This document shows positions 45,096 through 54,458 of a stretch of DNA of 64,000 nt, one piece after another. Location: NCBI GenBank assembly GCA_021732785.1, contig JAKFUG010000003.1, positions 62,001 to 126,000 on the forward strand, written 5' to 3'. Both the position numbers and the translations under genes were made by a program. This DNA comes from Planctomycetaceae bacterium. Its GTDB lineage: Bacteria > Planctomycetota > Planctomycetia > Planctomycetales > Planctomycetaceae. The notes under the pieces are model-generated. The model was not told the origin of the DNA. It was given only the letters and a program-made list of their open reading frames with translations, and made no database searches. Every line of letters begins with the position of its first letter. Position 1 is the first letter of the stretch.

Positions 45096-48000
45096 CTAGT
45101 AATTCTGCATCAACGGTCCTAACTGCGGCGTGGTGATTCCTTTGCTGCCGAGTTTCGGTTCAATGGCGAAGACCGCCCCGACGTTGTTTTTGCTGGCATC
45201 GAAATTGAAGCCGGTGTGGAACAGGAACCATTCGCCGACGCGCGTGATCGTCAGCGCTTGTCCCCGGTTCTGACCTTCGGCGACGTCGAACGCCGTCGAT
45301 GCGGTCGAGATCCATTTGGGACTCATCTGGTAACTGTAGCTGGCGGTGAGAATCTGGCTGTTGAACGTCGACCCGGCTTCAATTTGCCGGAAACCGACAT
45401 ACAAGCTGCCGCGGACGCTGCGCTGGCTCAGCACGCCGACGCTCCACAAGTGCGGGGCATCGGGATAGAAATCCCACAAACTGCTGGCGATGATCGACGT
45501 CCGGTCGCCGACATTCCAGGCATACCGGGTGGTGAAGAGGCCGAGATTCTTGCCGAAGTTGTCGCGATTGGCATCGGGAAACAGCGTGACGCCGAGATCG
45601 AGCGTCATCCAATCCTTGATGCGTTGCCGTTCCGGCGGGCCGACTTTCGTCTGCAACCGATGTCGCCAGCCGAACCGTGCGGCGTGCATGTCGTCGACGA
45701 GTTCGTGGTACGGATCGGTCACGTTTCCACCGGCCCCGCTGCGAACCGCAAAGAATCGCGGATCGAACTGCGGCGGCAGCACGCCGCCATACGTGTTGAC
45801 CAGCAGCCGTTCGCGGAAGCGTTCCTGGGCATTGTCGTCGAATTCGTTCCATTGCGGGATCTCGGATAGCGACCGCGACGACTGGGCGTACCCGTAGTCG
45901 ACATCGAACGTCATCTTGTGATTGAGTCCGTTCAGATTGAAGATGTCGCTGCGGACGTACGGGAAGACGCGCGAGAAGAGAATGCTGGCCCGAATGCCGG
46001 CGCGGCCGTAATAACGATCAATCGAACTTTGCGTGAATCCATCGCTCCAGTATGCCGCTTCCCCCAAGGCATACGGCGCGATCTTCAACGCCCCGACATT
46101 AAACGGTGCCGTGATTTCATGCCGGGTCATCGCCACGAGACCATTGGCCGAAGTGTAATACGGCAGCGGGCTGTACAGATCGTTCGGATTGCTCGGCGGA
46201 TTTCCCTGTTGCAGCGTGGCATACCCCGCGGAGGTGTGCGTGCTCCAGTTCAGCCAACCACCGAGCAGCGGCTCGTTCAGCACATAGCCGTCGGCCTTCG
46301 GCAGCCACTGGGCATCGTTCTCGAAATTGTTGACCTGCGGCCGCGCGAGCAACGATGCCGCATAGTTCTCATCCGCCCAACGGAGGTAGCCGAGCGTTTC
46401 CTGATCTTTGCCGGTATCGAATTCGTTCTCGTAATACTGTTCGAGATAGTTGCGATCGCTGACGTAACCGAATTCGCTCTGCAAGGTCAACGTTTCACTG
46501 AAGTAGTGCCGGTCGCGAATCATCGCCCGGCCGCGATTCGCATCATCCGGTAGCAGCGATCGACGTCCGAGACCGAGGTTATCGTGCCCGTCGTCATGAA
46601 CGTAGGACGCGAGGAATTCCCCGAAGAACGGCCGCCCTTGATTATCAACGCCGCGGTACGCCCCGTCGGTCCCGACCAATGGGCCGCGTTGACTGAGATA
46701 ATCGAGTTCGAGACTCCACCGCGTGTTGTCGGGCTTGTCGAGACCGAAGAGCTGGAACGCATCCCAGCGCGTGCGGAGTTGTGTCCCGAAAACACGGTCC
46801 TGCTTGAACGTGATTGACTGAATGGGAATGCCGGGGTCTTCCGTGGGGACCGTGAGAAACGGCAGCCAGAAAACCGGCACGTCTTCCACAAACAGCGTGG
46901 CATTGTTCACGCGGGCATACGGTTTCGTTTCCAGCACCGGTTGCCCGGTGACCGGGTTGAAGGGCACGACCGCACCGTCGGCGGGGGGACTCATGATCTG
47001 ATCGACGAAGACATCGGACGCCTGCAAACGATACCCCGGCTTACCGAACTCGCTGGTTGATAACCATGCGTTTTGGGCATGGCTCGAAGTGCGCGAGGTT
47101 TGCCGTAACCGTTCGGCCCGCACGCGGACCTGTAAATCGAGATCGGGCATGAACGCCTTGAGTTCCGCGTTGTAGATCAACGCCCGTTCTTCCCGCGCGT
47201 CATAGAAAGCGCGATCGGCCCGAACGACATTGTTCCCCTGTCGGAAAACGATGTTCCCTTCGAGATAAACTTCGTACGGCGTGTCGCGGCCTTGCATGCT
47301 CTCCAACGGGTTCGCATTGCCGTTGAGCGCTGTCGTCCAGATGACCGCGCGGTCGGCGGAAAGATCGACCGTGCCGACGTCCCCCATGCCGGGGATGACG
47401 CCATCGCTGTCAATCAGCAGTTGCAATCCGCCGGTGATGAAAATGATCTGCTCGGGCGGATTCGAATTCTCCACCGGCTGCATTTGCAGGTTGAACGGCA
47501 CGGCACCGCGTTGGAAGATTCGGACGCGGCGAACCTGCCCGGGCGGGCTTTGAACCGGCAGCGCTTGCACGCCCGGCGTCGTCGGATCGAGCGTGAATTG
47601 CGTCTGCTGGAGATCGCCCCGCCGCAATCCCTTTCGGCGTTGGGTCGCCCGGCGATAGAGCGCGTCGTCTGTGGCCGGTGAATCGGTCTTGCGGCCGCGC
47701 ACCGTCAAGGTGATGCCGAGCATCGTTTCCAACTGAATCGCATGCGTGGGGGCGGAGAAGTCGCCGTCGTCCGTGCGGGCCGAGACGTTGTCTTCGAAGT
47801 AGACCGAGACTTCATCCCGCGGCGTGCTGTCATCCGTGTCGCGCTTCACCCAGACCACCATCTTCTCGGCCGTATATTCATCGGTTCCCTGAACGATGCG
47901 GCAATGCCCGCGAAAGAGTGCGACGTGAGCGGGGCCGTCCGTCCATTCCTGCGACCAGTCGGCGAAGATTTGAATCGGTGCCGGGTCGCTGGCCGCCGGT

Positions 48001-48161
48001 TTGTCGTCCTGACCCCGTAGACGGACCGCGAGCGCAGCCGAACTGGCGATGAGAATCGCCGCGGCGCACACACTCAACCAACCGCTGTGAAGTCGGCGGA
48101 AGGAGCCCGTCACGGGCAGTCCCGGAAAAATGTTCACGGTCGACAGGATTCCCCGGCTCAT
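45096..48161 (-). CDS. lptD: LPS-assembly protein LptD/OstA-like
   Basis: 1021 residues from ATG 48161 (MSRGILSTVNIFPGLPVTGS), with a signal/hydrophobic stretch (WLSVCAAAILIASSAALAV). About residues 45-330 form OstA-type beta-jelly-roll repeats (AVIWTTALNG, NVVRADRAFYDAREERALIY, ...), followed by YARVNNATLFVEDVPVFWLPFL, the transition signature to the barrel seen in LptD. The C-terminal 500 residues are rich in aromatic beta strands, as an outer-membrane barrel. It would insert lipopolysaccharide-like lipids. Cysteines for the usual disulphides are not evident. The context next to flagellar genes is unusual. Confidence 0.8.
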   Translation of the reverse strand: MSRGILSTVNIFPGLPVTGSFRRLHSGWLSVCAAAILIASSAALAVRLRGQDDKPAASDPAPIQIFADWSQEWTDGPAHVALFRGHCRIVQGTDEYTAEKMVVWVKRDTDDSTPRDEVSVYFEDNVSARTDDGDFSAPTHAIQLETMLGITLTVRGRKTDSPATDDALYRRATQRRKGLRRGDLQQTQFTLDPTTPGVQALPVQSPPGQVRRVRIFQRGAVPFNLQMQPVENSNPPEQIIFITGGLQLLIDSDGVIPGMGDVGTVDLSADRAVIWTTALNGNANPLESMQGRDTPYEVYLEGNIVFRQGNNVVRADRAFYDAREERALIYNAELKAFMPDLDLQVRVRAERLRQTSRTSSHAQNAWLSTSEFGKPGYRLQASDVFVDQIMSPPADGAVVPFNPVTGQPVLETKPYARVNNATLFVEDVPVFWLPFLTVPTEDPGIPIQSITFKQDRVFGTQLRTRWDAFQLFGLDKPDNTRWSLELDYLSQRGPLVGTDGAYRGVDNQGRPFFGEFLASYVHDDGHDNLGLGRRSLLPDDANRGRAMIRDRHYFSETLTLQSEFGYVSDRNYLEQYYENEFDTGKDQETLGYLRWADENYAASLLARPQVNNFENDAQWLPKADGYVLNEPLLGGWLNWSTHTSAGYATLQQGNPPSNPNDLYSPLPYYTSANGLVAMTRHEITAPFNVGALKIAPYALGEAAYWSDGFTQSSIDRYYGRAGIRASILFSRVFPYVRSDIFNLNGLNHKMTFDVDYGYAQSSRSLSEIPQWNEFDDNAQERFRERLLVNTYGGVLPPQFDPRFFAVRSGAGGNVTDPYHELVDDMHAARFGWRHRLQTKVGPPERQRIKDWMTLDLGVTLFPDANRDNFGKNLGLFTTRYAWNVGDRTSIIASSLWDFYPDAPHLWSVGVLSQRSVRGSLYVGFRQIEAGSTFNSQILTASYSYQMSPKWISTASTAFDVAEGQNRGQALTITRVGEWFLFHTGFNFDASKNNVGAVFAIEPKLGSKGITTPQLGPLMQNY

Positions 48162-48449
48162 GCCGACGAGACAAACGTAAGTCCCTGTCTCGTCAGAACG
48201 TGAGACCGTCACAAGGGGCGGGGAGTATATGTCCGGCGGGCAATCCGGTCAATTTGCGTTCCGGGGGCGGATCACAATCTGCAAATCATTGCCACAAAAT
48301 GGGTTAAGTGCTGTTTTTTGTGGCGCAAATGTTGCTCTGTCGCAAGGGGAATGGTCTCTGGGCCGATCACGGATGGCGTTTCTACAGCACGGTCATTCGC
48401 TAAACTTGAGCCGTTTCTGGTGTGGTGGTGCTCAATTTCGGATTTCTTT

Positions 48450-49169
48450 ATGACCGCGTTGCTGACCGATCAGACCGCTCTGGTGCTGGGAGCTTCCAGT
48501 GGAATGGGGCGGGCGACGGCGCTGCTGCTCGCCGAGCACGGAATGCACGTGACCGCCGTGGCACGACGGAGCGAGCGCTTGCACGAATTGGCCACGGCGT
48601 CACCACGCATCGTTCCGTGCGTCGGTGATGTCACGGTGGCAGACGATGTTCGCCGCATCGTGACGCAGGCGTGTTCGGCCACCGGTCGGTTGGATCTCGT
48701 GGTCTATGCGACCGGGACGAACATTCCCGGCCGAGCCCTCTTGGAAGTCACCCCGGCACGCTGGCACGAAATGCTCGCCACCAATCTCACCGGGGCGTTT
48801 CTCACCACGCAAGCCGTCGTGCCAATCCTGCGGCAACAGGGCGGCGGACTCATTGTGTACGTGGCCTCCGCAGCGGTACACCGACCAGATGTTTCCGGGG
48901 TCGCCTATCAAGCGAGCAAACACGGCTTGACCGGCTTGGCGTATGCCACGCGCGTGGAAGAACGGGACCACGGCATCCGCACGACCGTGTTGATGCCAGG
49001 CTTGTGTGACACCGAAATCCTGACGAAGCGCCCGACCCCGACGCCACAGGACGTGCTCAACCACGCGCTCGCCCCCGCGGATGTCGCCGCCGCGGTGCTG
49101 TTTCTCGCACAACTCCCGCCACGTGCCTTGGTACCGGAGTTGCCAATCGTCCCCGCACGGCTGTGGTGA
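48450..49169 (+). CDS. Short-chain dehydrogenase/reductase
   Basis: 239 residues from ATG 48450 (MTALLTDQTALVLGASSGMG). Classical SDR motifs: the nucleotide loop GASSGMGRA, NNAG replaced by YATGTN, the catalytic Ser in VYVASAAV, and YQASKHG with the Tyr-Lys pair. The substrate is unknown; the family acts on sugars, steroids or acyl chains. The start is preceded by TTTC rather than a strong ribosome-binding site. Divergent from lptD. Confidence 0.85.
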   Translation: MTALLTDQTALVLGASSGMGRATALLLAEHGMHVTAVARRSERLHELATASPRIVPCVGDVTVADDVRRIVTQACSATGRLDLVVYATGTNIPGRALLEVTPARWHEMLATNLTGAFLTTQAVVPILRQQGGGLIVYVASAAVHRPDVSGVAYQASKHGLTGLAYATRVEERDHGIRTTVLMPGLCDTEILTKRPTPTPQDVLNHALAPADVAAAVLFLAQLPPRALVPELPIVPARLW

Positions 49170-49184
49170 GCGCGGCAGCGTCAC

Positions 49185-50255
49185 TTATTGCGGATCGCAG
49201 TTATCCGGTCCCGGAATGGGCGGGCAGGGACATTGGCCCGGACACGCGGGGCACGGCATCAATCTCGGCAGCCTGATTCCACAAACGGTGACCGAATCAA
49301 ACATTCGGCGGAGGCCTTCGTATTTCGGGATCATTGGAGCGGCAGCATCGCCTCGATGGCAGACTTCGAGGCCGCAAATCCAGTCGCGGTACATATTGGA
49401 AAACCGCCGACCGATTGTGCAGGGAAGCGCGTCGATCTGCGTCAAGAGCGGGCGGACCAAGCGCATGCTGACATCCTCGACATCCATGCTGCAGCCGTGG
49501 ATGCGGGGATAGAAATCATCCGCACGCCCATAGTACCGCGCCAACTCGTGATCGCGGTCGAGGACGTACAACTCACATTTCCTCGGATTCTCCCGCAGCG
49601 CCCGCGAAGCGCGCTGCACGCGCTGATAGCTCCCACCCAAGGTCGGATCGAGCAACGCCAATTCGTGATGCTCGATGGCGTACCAATCCAGCGCTCGCAT
49701 ATCTTCGTTGTGCTGGAAGCCCAGGTCGAAGAACTGCCAGCAGTTGTCCATCAGGTCTTCGTTGAGATTGAAACCGAATTGACCATCGCGTGTGGCGCCT
49801 CGCAACAGCGGGAGTGGTCTCTGGACTTGCGCATGACCGCGGTGGACTTCTTCGTCCATTTCCAGTCGCCCTTCGACCGGAACCACGACGGTCTGATGGG
49901 GTGAAGACAGAACCGGTCCGCGGACAGCCGGGGCCAGTAAATCCGCCTGGCTGTTCCAGAGCTGGTCCACGACCGGCAAATTCGATCCCGACACCGCTTC
50001 CCGTGTGGCATTCGCGGGCCAGTTGTCTGGTGGTGGATTGAATGATCCCGTTCGTGCGGCGACCGATCCCCAGCCGGCATACCGTGCCGCGACCTGCGTC
50101 CGCACTTTCCACGCCCCGGCAACGCCAAAATTGATCATCAGCGCCAGCATGCACATCAGCGTGGGAAGAACGAGCGTCAATTCCAGTGGCGCGAGACCAG
50201 CCCGGGGGTGCAATCGCAAGGGGCAACCCTGCCATCGGCGATGTGCGGTTTTCAT
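49185..50255 (-). CDS. Large TadE-like pseudopilin protein
   Basis: 356 residues from ATG 50255. The N-terminal RAGLAPLELTLVLPTLMCML is the TadE prepilin-type helix with the Glu in the pilin position, followed by a long hydrophobic stretch. The 300-residue exterior is much larger than in classical TadE (about 150 residues), with several Cys pairs and a closing CPACPGQCPCPP. It is likely a minor pilin or tip-associated protein of the Tad pilus. It is the last gene of the leftward tad block. Confidence 0.7.
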   Translation of the reverse strand: MKTAHRRWQGCPLRLHPRAGLAPLELTLVLPTLMCMLALMINFGVAGAWKVRTQVAARYAGWGSVAARTGSFNPPPDNWPANATREAVSGSNLPVVDQLWNSQADLLAPAVRGPVLSSPHQTVVVPVEGRLEMDEEVHRGHAQVQRPLPLLRGATRDGQFGFNLNEDLMDNCWQFFDLGFQHNEDMRALDWYAIEHHELALLDPTLGGSYQRVQRASRALRENPRKCELYVLDRDHELARYYGRADDFYPRIHGCSMDVEDVSMRLVRPLLTQIDALPCTIGRRFSNMYRDWICGLEVCHRGDAAAPMIPKYEGLRRMFDSVTVCGIRLPRLMPCPACPGQCPCPPIPGPDNCDPQ

Positions 50256-50303
50256 GCTTGTGTCTCTTCGGACGCGGCGGTCCATGACCGATTACGGTAG
50301 CAC

Positions 50304-51908
50304 TCAGTGCGAGTTGACCGCGCGAAGGTCTTGATCGGTAATCGAACTTAAATTCGGTGCGCTGTAGGTGGATAAACTCGGGTGTCCGGGATGCGTTGCC
50401 AGGATCGGACCAAGATAGGTTGCCGTCGCAGGAACCAGTTTCGCGGCCCAGTTCTGATTGAACAGATCCCAACGGCGAGGCCAATTGTCATAGTGGTCGA
50501 CCCAGCAGGGATACTGTGTCCCCTGGGCATTGTAACAGGTGTAACGTGTCGACCAGGGACAGCACGCAAAACGGGCCCGCGGAATGAAAAAATGGACCTG
50601 CGCAAAAGTGACCGCATACGCCCGGTTGTCGCGCTTCAATGGGTTCTCATAGAGTCCGGGAAATAAGGGCTTCATCGGCGGCCAATACGCCCCGGCGACG
50701 AACATGTAATCCGTTTCCAGAATCGACTCGTCCGACGAATTGCTCGACGCGCACGGGGGATTCGGTTCATTCCAGCAGTCCGGGCCGAGCAGTCCTTCAC
50801 AATTCCCGCGACGCGTCTCGCGCAGCATGAACGGCAAATTGACGTCCGGGTATTCGGCATTGAGCAGGTTGTCGAGCTGTCCGCACGCGAAGATCCGAAA
50901 GAGATTGATGTAGTTCGACATCTTCGCCGTCTCCGAACCCAATCGCGGATCGGCATTGTGCGGAAATTCAAAGTACGGACTTTGCCAGAGCGTGATCCAA
51001 TCGTTGAGATATTGGTGCGACAAGCGATGGCGCTCGGAACGCGAAAGGCAGTAATAGCAGTTCTTGCTCCGATTCGAAGGCAACGCCCGACCATCCACGC
51101 CGGTTGGCGAAGGATCGACGGCGGGAATCGTCCGCGTGCGGTAGTCCGTTTCATCCGTCGTCCCGGCCTGCTCGACGGACGTTTTCCAGAACACACCCAG
51201 CAGCGGCCGATATTCGTGCAACGATTCGGTATTAGTCCCATAGCGTCGCGCGATGTCTTGTGTGGCCACCTGCGCCAATTGCGGTGTCGTTTGAATCACC
51301 GCCCGCTGAAAATGGGGAATGAACCCCCCTTCGGGAGACACCTGCCCGGCGACGGAGGGCGGATCGTCGAAATCGGGCCCTGCCAGAATGTATTCAAAAT
51401 GCGGTAGCGCAATTCGCGATTGCTGCGACGCCATCTCACTAAAACTGGCCACCATCTCTTGTTCGGTCTGGATCTTCTGAAGAATGCTGAATCCCAGTTG
51501 CGTGAATTTCGGGTGCGTCCCGTGAGCATGAAAAATCTCGCCAACCTTCTTCCAGGAAGAAAGGATATTCGGCACAAACGTGTCCGCATGCCGGTCGCGG
51601 GCTTCGCGCATGTAGGCGGTGAGGGCGAAGACTTCGCACAGCAGGTGATTGCTGAAGGCGATGGCGTTCATGCCGCGGGCGACGCACACGCCGCCGGAAT
51701 ACGCCCCGGCATCGGCCGCGTTCTGCATGCGGATTTTGTCGTCGATCTGCCGCCCCGTGTTGACGAGCAGCATCAGTAGAATCGTAAAGAGAAAAATCGC
51801 AAAGACGGACAACACGCTGATGACGCCGCGCTCATCGCGATGCACGCCGCGCAGCTTTCGCAACAGGTGCATTGTCATCGATCGCGTCATTCGCCACATC
51901 GTTTGCAC
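50304..51908 (-). CDS. TadG-like pilus-associated protein
   Basis: 534 residues; GTG 51908 has AAGGA about nine bases upstream, although several in-frame ATGs follow (51899, 51890). RDERGVISVLSVFAIFLFTI then DKIRMQNAADAGAYSGG is the typical TadG N-terminus, a single helix and the ADAA(A)LAG-like segment. The exterior has many Cys residues (CYYCLSRSERH, CCPWSTRYTCYNAQGTQYPC). It is probably a periplasmic/surface component of the Tad pilus. Confidence 0.75.
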   Translation of the reverse strand: MQTMWRMTRSMTMHLLRKLRGVHRDERGVISVLSVFAIFLFTILLMLLVNTGRQIDDKIRMQNAADAGAYSGGVCVARGMNAIAFSNHLLCEVFALTAYMREARDRHADTFVPNILSSWKKVGEIFHAHGTHPKFTQLGFSILQKIQTEQEMVASFSEMASQQSRIALPHFEYILAGPDFDDPPSVAGQVSPEGGFIPHFQRAVIQTTPQLAQVATQDIARRYGTNTESLHEYRPLLGVFWKTSVEQAGTTDETDYRTRTIPAVDPSPTGVDGRALPSNRSKNCYYCLSRSERHRLSHQYLNDWITLWQSPYFEFPHNADPRLGSETAKMSNYINLFRIFACGQLDNLLNAEYPDVNLPFMLRETRRGNCEGLLGPDCWNEPNPPCASSNSSDESILETDYMFVAGAYWPPMKPLFPGLYENPLKRDNRAYAVTFAQVHFFIPRARFACCPWSTRYTCYNAQGTQYPCWVDHYDNWPRRWDLFNQNWAAKLVPATATYLGPILATHPGHPSLSTYSAPNLSSITDQDLRAVNSH

Positions 51909-51944
51909 GTCACAGTTTTCCTTGCAAGCTGACGGTCGCGACGA

Positions 51945-51976
51945 GCACCCCGGCTGCGAGGAAGCAGCCGGGGTGC
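51945..51976. other. Hairpin between two tad genes
   Basis: A 13-bp perfect stem GCACCCCGGCTGC/GCAGCCGGGGTGC with a six-base loop, starting eight bases past the stop of the upstream tad gene at 51985. There is no T-run on the minus strand, so it may set RNA stability within the operon rather than end transcription. Confidence 0.6.
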
Positions 51977-51984
51977 GGCTTTCC

Positions 51985-53040
51985 TCACGGTTGGACGAAT
52001 GGCCGGATGGATTTGATTCCTTCGGGCACCATCGTCGCCGAGGCGGTCAGCCGCGTGGTGTACATCGTCTGGTTGAACGTGCCGGTGTCTTTGCGGATCT
52101 TCGGGCTGACATTGTCCGGCAAGCCGTCGGACCGGACCAGAAACGTCGACAGGAACCGTCCGGGACCGGGGATCAAGGCGAAGTCGTGCATCACATAGAC
52201 GGTGATCGGGTCCTGCCAGCCGACTTCCTGCGGATGAAAATGGACTTGCGGATTCGGATGATTCCGAACGTTGTAGGCGCGATAGTCGAGCGAATCGCGA
52301 CCGGCGGCGCTGCGGCCATCGCGCCATTGGATGAAGACTTGCGTCGCGGCATCGGCGTAGGCCAGCTTGTTGGCGATCCGTTGCGGAATGCGACTGTTGT
52401 TCCGGGACTGCGAGGCCAGCGCGGCGTACATTCGCTGCGATGCGGGAATCGTCCAACGCAGTTCGGGTGTCATCGCCGTGGCCCCGACGTTCCGCGATGG
52501 ACACATCGGTGCGGCCGCTTGCAGAACCGCCGAACGAATTTTACGCAGCTTGGTGCTCGGGCTGTTGGCGGTGGCTTCCACAACACTCGGATCCACATCG
52601 GTCCCCGCCGGGGTCGGCATGATCCCCAACCGGTTTTCCATTTCGAGATACCGCGACTGCCCCGTTAACGGATCGGTGCCGAAGTATTCTTCTTCATCGA
52701 TGTGGTTATCGCAGGCGTAGTTGGACGGGGGGGCGTCGACCGCGGCGGGAATCCACACGCTGGCGGCGCGAGCACCGGCAAAGGCGGCGTAGTGAATCAC
52801 CATCTCGGCGACCATCAACTGGCTCACCTGGATAATGAACATGGTGATCATCATGAAGAGTGGCAACGTCATGACGAAGGCCAGCGTTTGCACGCCGCCG
52901 CGCTGGCATCGGTGAATGTCGCCCAGCCGCCGCCATTGCCAGCGGGCCCCACCGGCGGCGAGCACAACGCGGGCCAGCACAAATGCCATCGCCAACGCAA
53001 TGAAGCACGGCCAGCACGATTCGAGCCACGCCCGTAACAT
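51985..53040 (-). CDS. TadE-like pilus protein, second copy
   Basis: 351 residues from ATG 53040 (MLRAWLESCWPCFIALAMAF), with two N-terminal hydrophobic segments. CQRGGVQTLAFVMTLPLFMM follows the TadE pattern, with TLAF/MTLP at the pilin-cleavage-like site, then VAEMVIHYAAFAGARAASVW. The remaining 270 residues are extracytoplasmic and less repetitive than the other large TadE. It begins next to a family B palindrome, which separates it from the prepilin peptidase gene. Confidence 0.7.
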   Translation of the reverse strand: MLRAWLESCWPCFIALAMAFVLARVVLAAGGARWQWRRLGDIHRCQRGGVQTLAFVMTLPLFMMITMFIIQVSQLMVAEMVIHYAAFAGARAASVWIPAAVDAPPSNYACDNHIDEEEYFGTDPLTGQSRYLEMENRLGIMPTPAGTDVDPSVVEATANSPSTKLRKIRSAVLQAAAPMCPSRNVGATAMTPELRWTIPASQRMYAALASQSRNNSRIPQRIANKLAYADAATQVFIQWRDGRSAAGRDSLDYRAYNVRNHPNPQVHFHPQEVGWQDPITVYVMHDFALIPGPGRFLSTFLVRSDGLPDNVSPKIRKDTGTFNQTMYTTRLTASATMVPEGIKSIRPFVQP

Positions 53041-53089
53041 GTTTACTCCCAGCGGAGATTGGTTATCTGGTCCGATGGAATTCAAAACC

Positions 53090-53160
53090 GTCGGGGCAGG
53101 GGCCCCGACCTATGATTGATAACAAATCATTCATCCATAGGTCGGGGCCCCCGCCCCGAC
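53090..53160. repeat. Family B palindrome, copy 2
   Basis: Same arms as copy 1 with one change in the right arm (CCCCCGCCCCGAC). It lies between the prepilin peptidase stop (53176) and the TadE-like start (53040), inside the tad block. Confidence 0.85.
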
Positions 53161-53175
53161 TCTTCAATCGGCACA

Positions 53176-53715
53176 TTACCGGAGATCCCAGCACGCTTCC
53201 AACAGGTCATAGTTCACGATGATCGCCGCCAGAAACGCCGCCGGGGCGAGAAATAACAATCGTTGCAGCGGTGCCCGGTCGGCATCGGTGAGAGGAACCC
53301 AGCCGCGAAAGTGGACGATGTTTGCCAGATGCCGCCCCGTTCGGACCAAGATGTTCCACGCCCCTTCCTGCCAGACGAGCATGGCGATGCCGCCGATGCC
53401 GCCGAGCACGAACGTCCACAGCAGCACTTCCACGCCGCGCTGCCAGCCGACAAACGCCCCAATCATCGTCAACAGTTTCAGATCACCGCCACCGAGATCG
53501 AACAGCAGAAACCCCACCAGCATCAACCCGCCGAGACCGACCGCCCCGGCAACGCCCTCTTGTGCGGACTCAGTTCCCCCTTCCAATCCCCGCAGCAAAA
53601 ACGCCAGAAACAAACCGGTGTAGGTGGTCCAGTTATAAATCCGATGCGTGCGAACATCCGTAATCGTGGCGACGATCAACAGCAGGAACAGAATGGCCAA
53701 CGAGAGCGGTGACAT
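53176..53715 (-). CDS. Prepilin peptidase, TadV/CpaA type (A24 family)
   Basis: 179 residues from ATG 53715 (MSPLSLAILFLLLIVATITD). The catalytic aspartates are in ATITDVRTHRIYN and in the GxGD motif FDLGGGDLKLLTM. It has about five membrane helices and is shorter than typical PilD, fitting the Tad-type CpaA/TadV that processes Flp and TadE/G prepilins. Located upstream of the pilin-like genes it would process. Confidence 0.85.
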   Translation of the reverse strand: MSPLSLAILFLLLIVATITDVRTHRIYNWTTYTGLFLAFLLRGLEGGTESAQEGVAGAVGLGGLMLVGFLLFDLGGGDLKLLTMIGAFVGWQRGVEVLLWTFVLGGIGGIAMLVWQEGAWNILVRTGRHLANIVHFRGWVPLTDADRAPLQRLLFLAPAAFLAAIIVNYDLLEACWDLR

Positions 53716-53782
53716 AACGGCCGATGAAGGGGAGCAGGGGAATTTGATCAGGGGTTGTGCGTTCCGCAAAGCGCAAGCAACG

Positions 53783-54001
53783 TCAGTTCCCTGTTCCTTG
53801 CTGGACTTTGCTCCCTTCGTTTTCGAGGTTTTCCATTCCCGTGTTGAAGTAGTCGCGGATTTTTGGCCAGCCGAATTTCAGAATGAAGATGAGGATCGGA
53901 ATCGCGATGGCCGCAATGATGAGAATGGTTTCCAGGCTCACGGCACCCCGTTCGTCGTGATGAATCCGTTGCCAGAGGGAGGATGAGCGGCGAGATGGCA
54001 T
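53783..54001 (-). CDS. Flp-family type IVb pilin
   Basis: 72 residues from ATG 54001 (MPSRRSSSLWQRIHHDERGA). The class IVb prepilin signal ERGAVSLETILIIAAIAIPIL places Gly before the mature hydrophobic helix with Glu at position 5 (SLE), as in Flp pilins. The remainder is short (KFGWPKIRDYFNTGMENL), typical of Flp. The longer open frame from 54121 would hide the small gene upstream. It is probably the major pilin of this locus. Confidence 0.75.
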   Translation of the reverse strand: MPSRRSSSLWQRIHHDERGAVSLETILIIAAIAIPILIFILKFGWPKIRDYFNTGMENLENEGSKVQQGTGN

Positions 54002-54042
54002 CAGAGCGGACTTTCCCGGAAGGCGATTCGATAGGAGAGCAG

Positions 54043-54219
54043 TCAGAGAAAGGGCCACGAGACCTGCACGCACAGCATTTCCCACACGAGCTGCATGATC
54101 CGCTTTCCCATGGTGACACAAACCAGCACGACCGGCAGCGTGGCGGCGATCACCAGCATGTAATCCAGGGTCGCGCCGGTGCGCGAATGAACCCCGGAGG
54201 ACAGCCGGTTTCGACGCAT
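54043..54219 (-). CDS. 58-residue pilin-like small protein at the head of the tad block
   Basis: An open frame on the minus strand from ATG 54219 (MRRNRLSSGVHSRTGATLDY) to the stop at 54043. RTGATLDYMLVIAATLPVVL has the class IVb prepilin look (Gly, then a hydrophobic helix with an Asp where pilins have Glu). The C-terminal half is VTMGKRIMQLVWEMLCVQVS and the tail WPFL. Only 41 bases separate it from the Flp gene, on the same strand. It may be a second minor pilin. Confidence 0.6.
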   Translation of the reverse strand: MRRNRLSSGVHSRTGATLDYMLVIAATLPVVLVCVTMGKRIMQLVWEMLCVQVSWPFL

Positions 54220-54458
54220 TCCTGTTCCGTGGTGAAGGGGATGTGGTCGCCGTTTCTCTTTGAAAACGATCTTACACCACGGAATTCAACGCCGCCAGAC
54301 CTTCGTTTGTGCGGATTCGTGAGCACTGGCGAGCTGTCGTCGCGGGGCGCGAAACCGCAAGCGGAGGAACGCAGCTTTCGGATTACCGGGGGAACGTCTA
54401 AAATGCGGGGCGAACCCGTAATCGTTTTGTCATCTACCGTTCGGAAGTTTCCGACACT

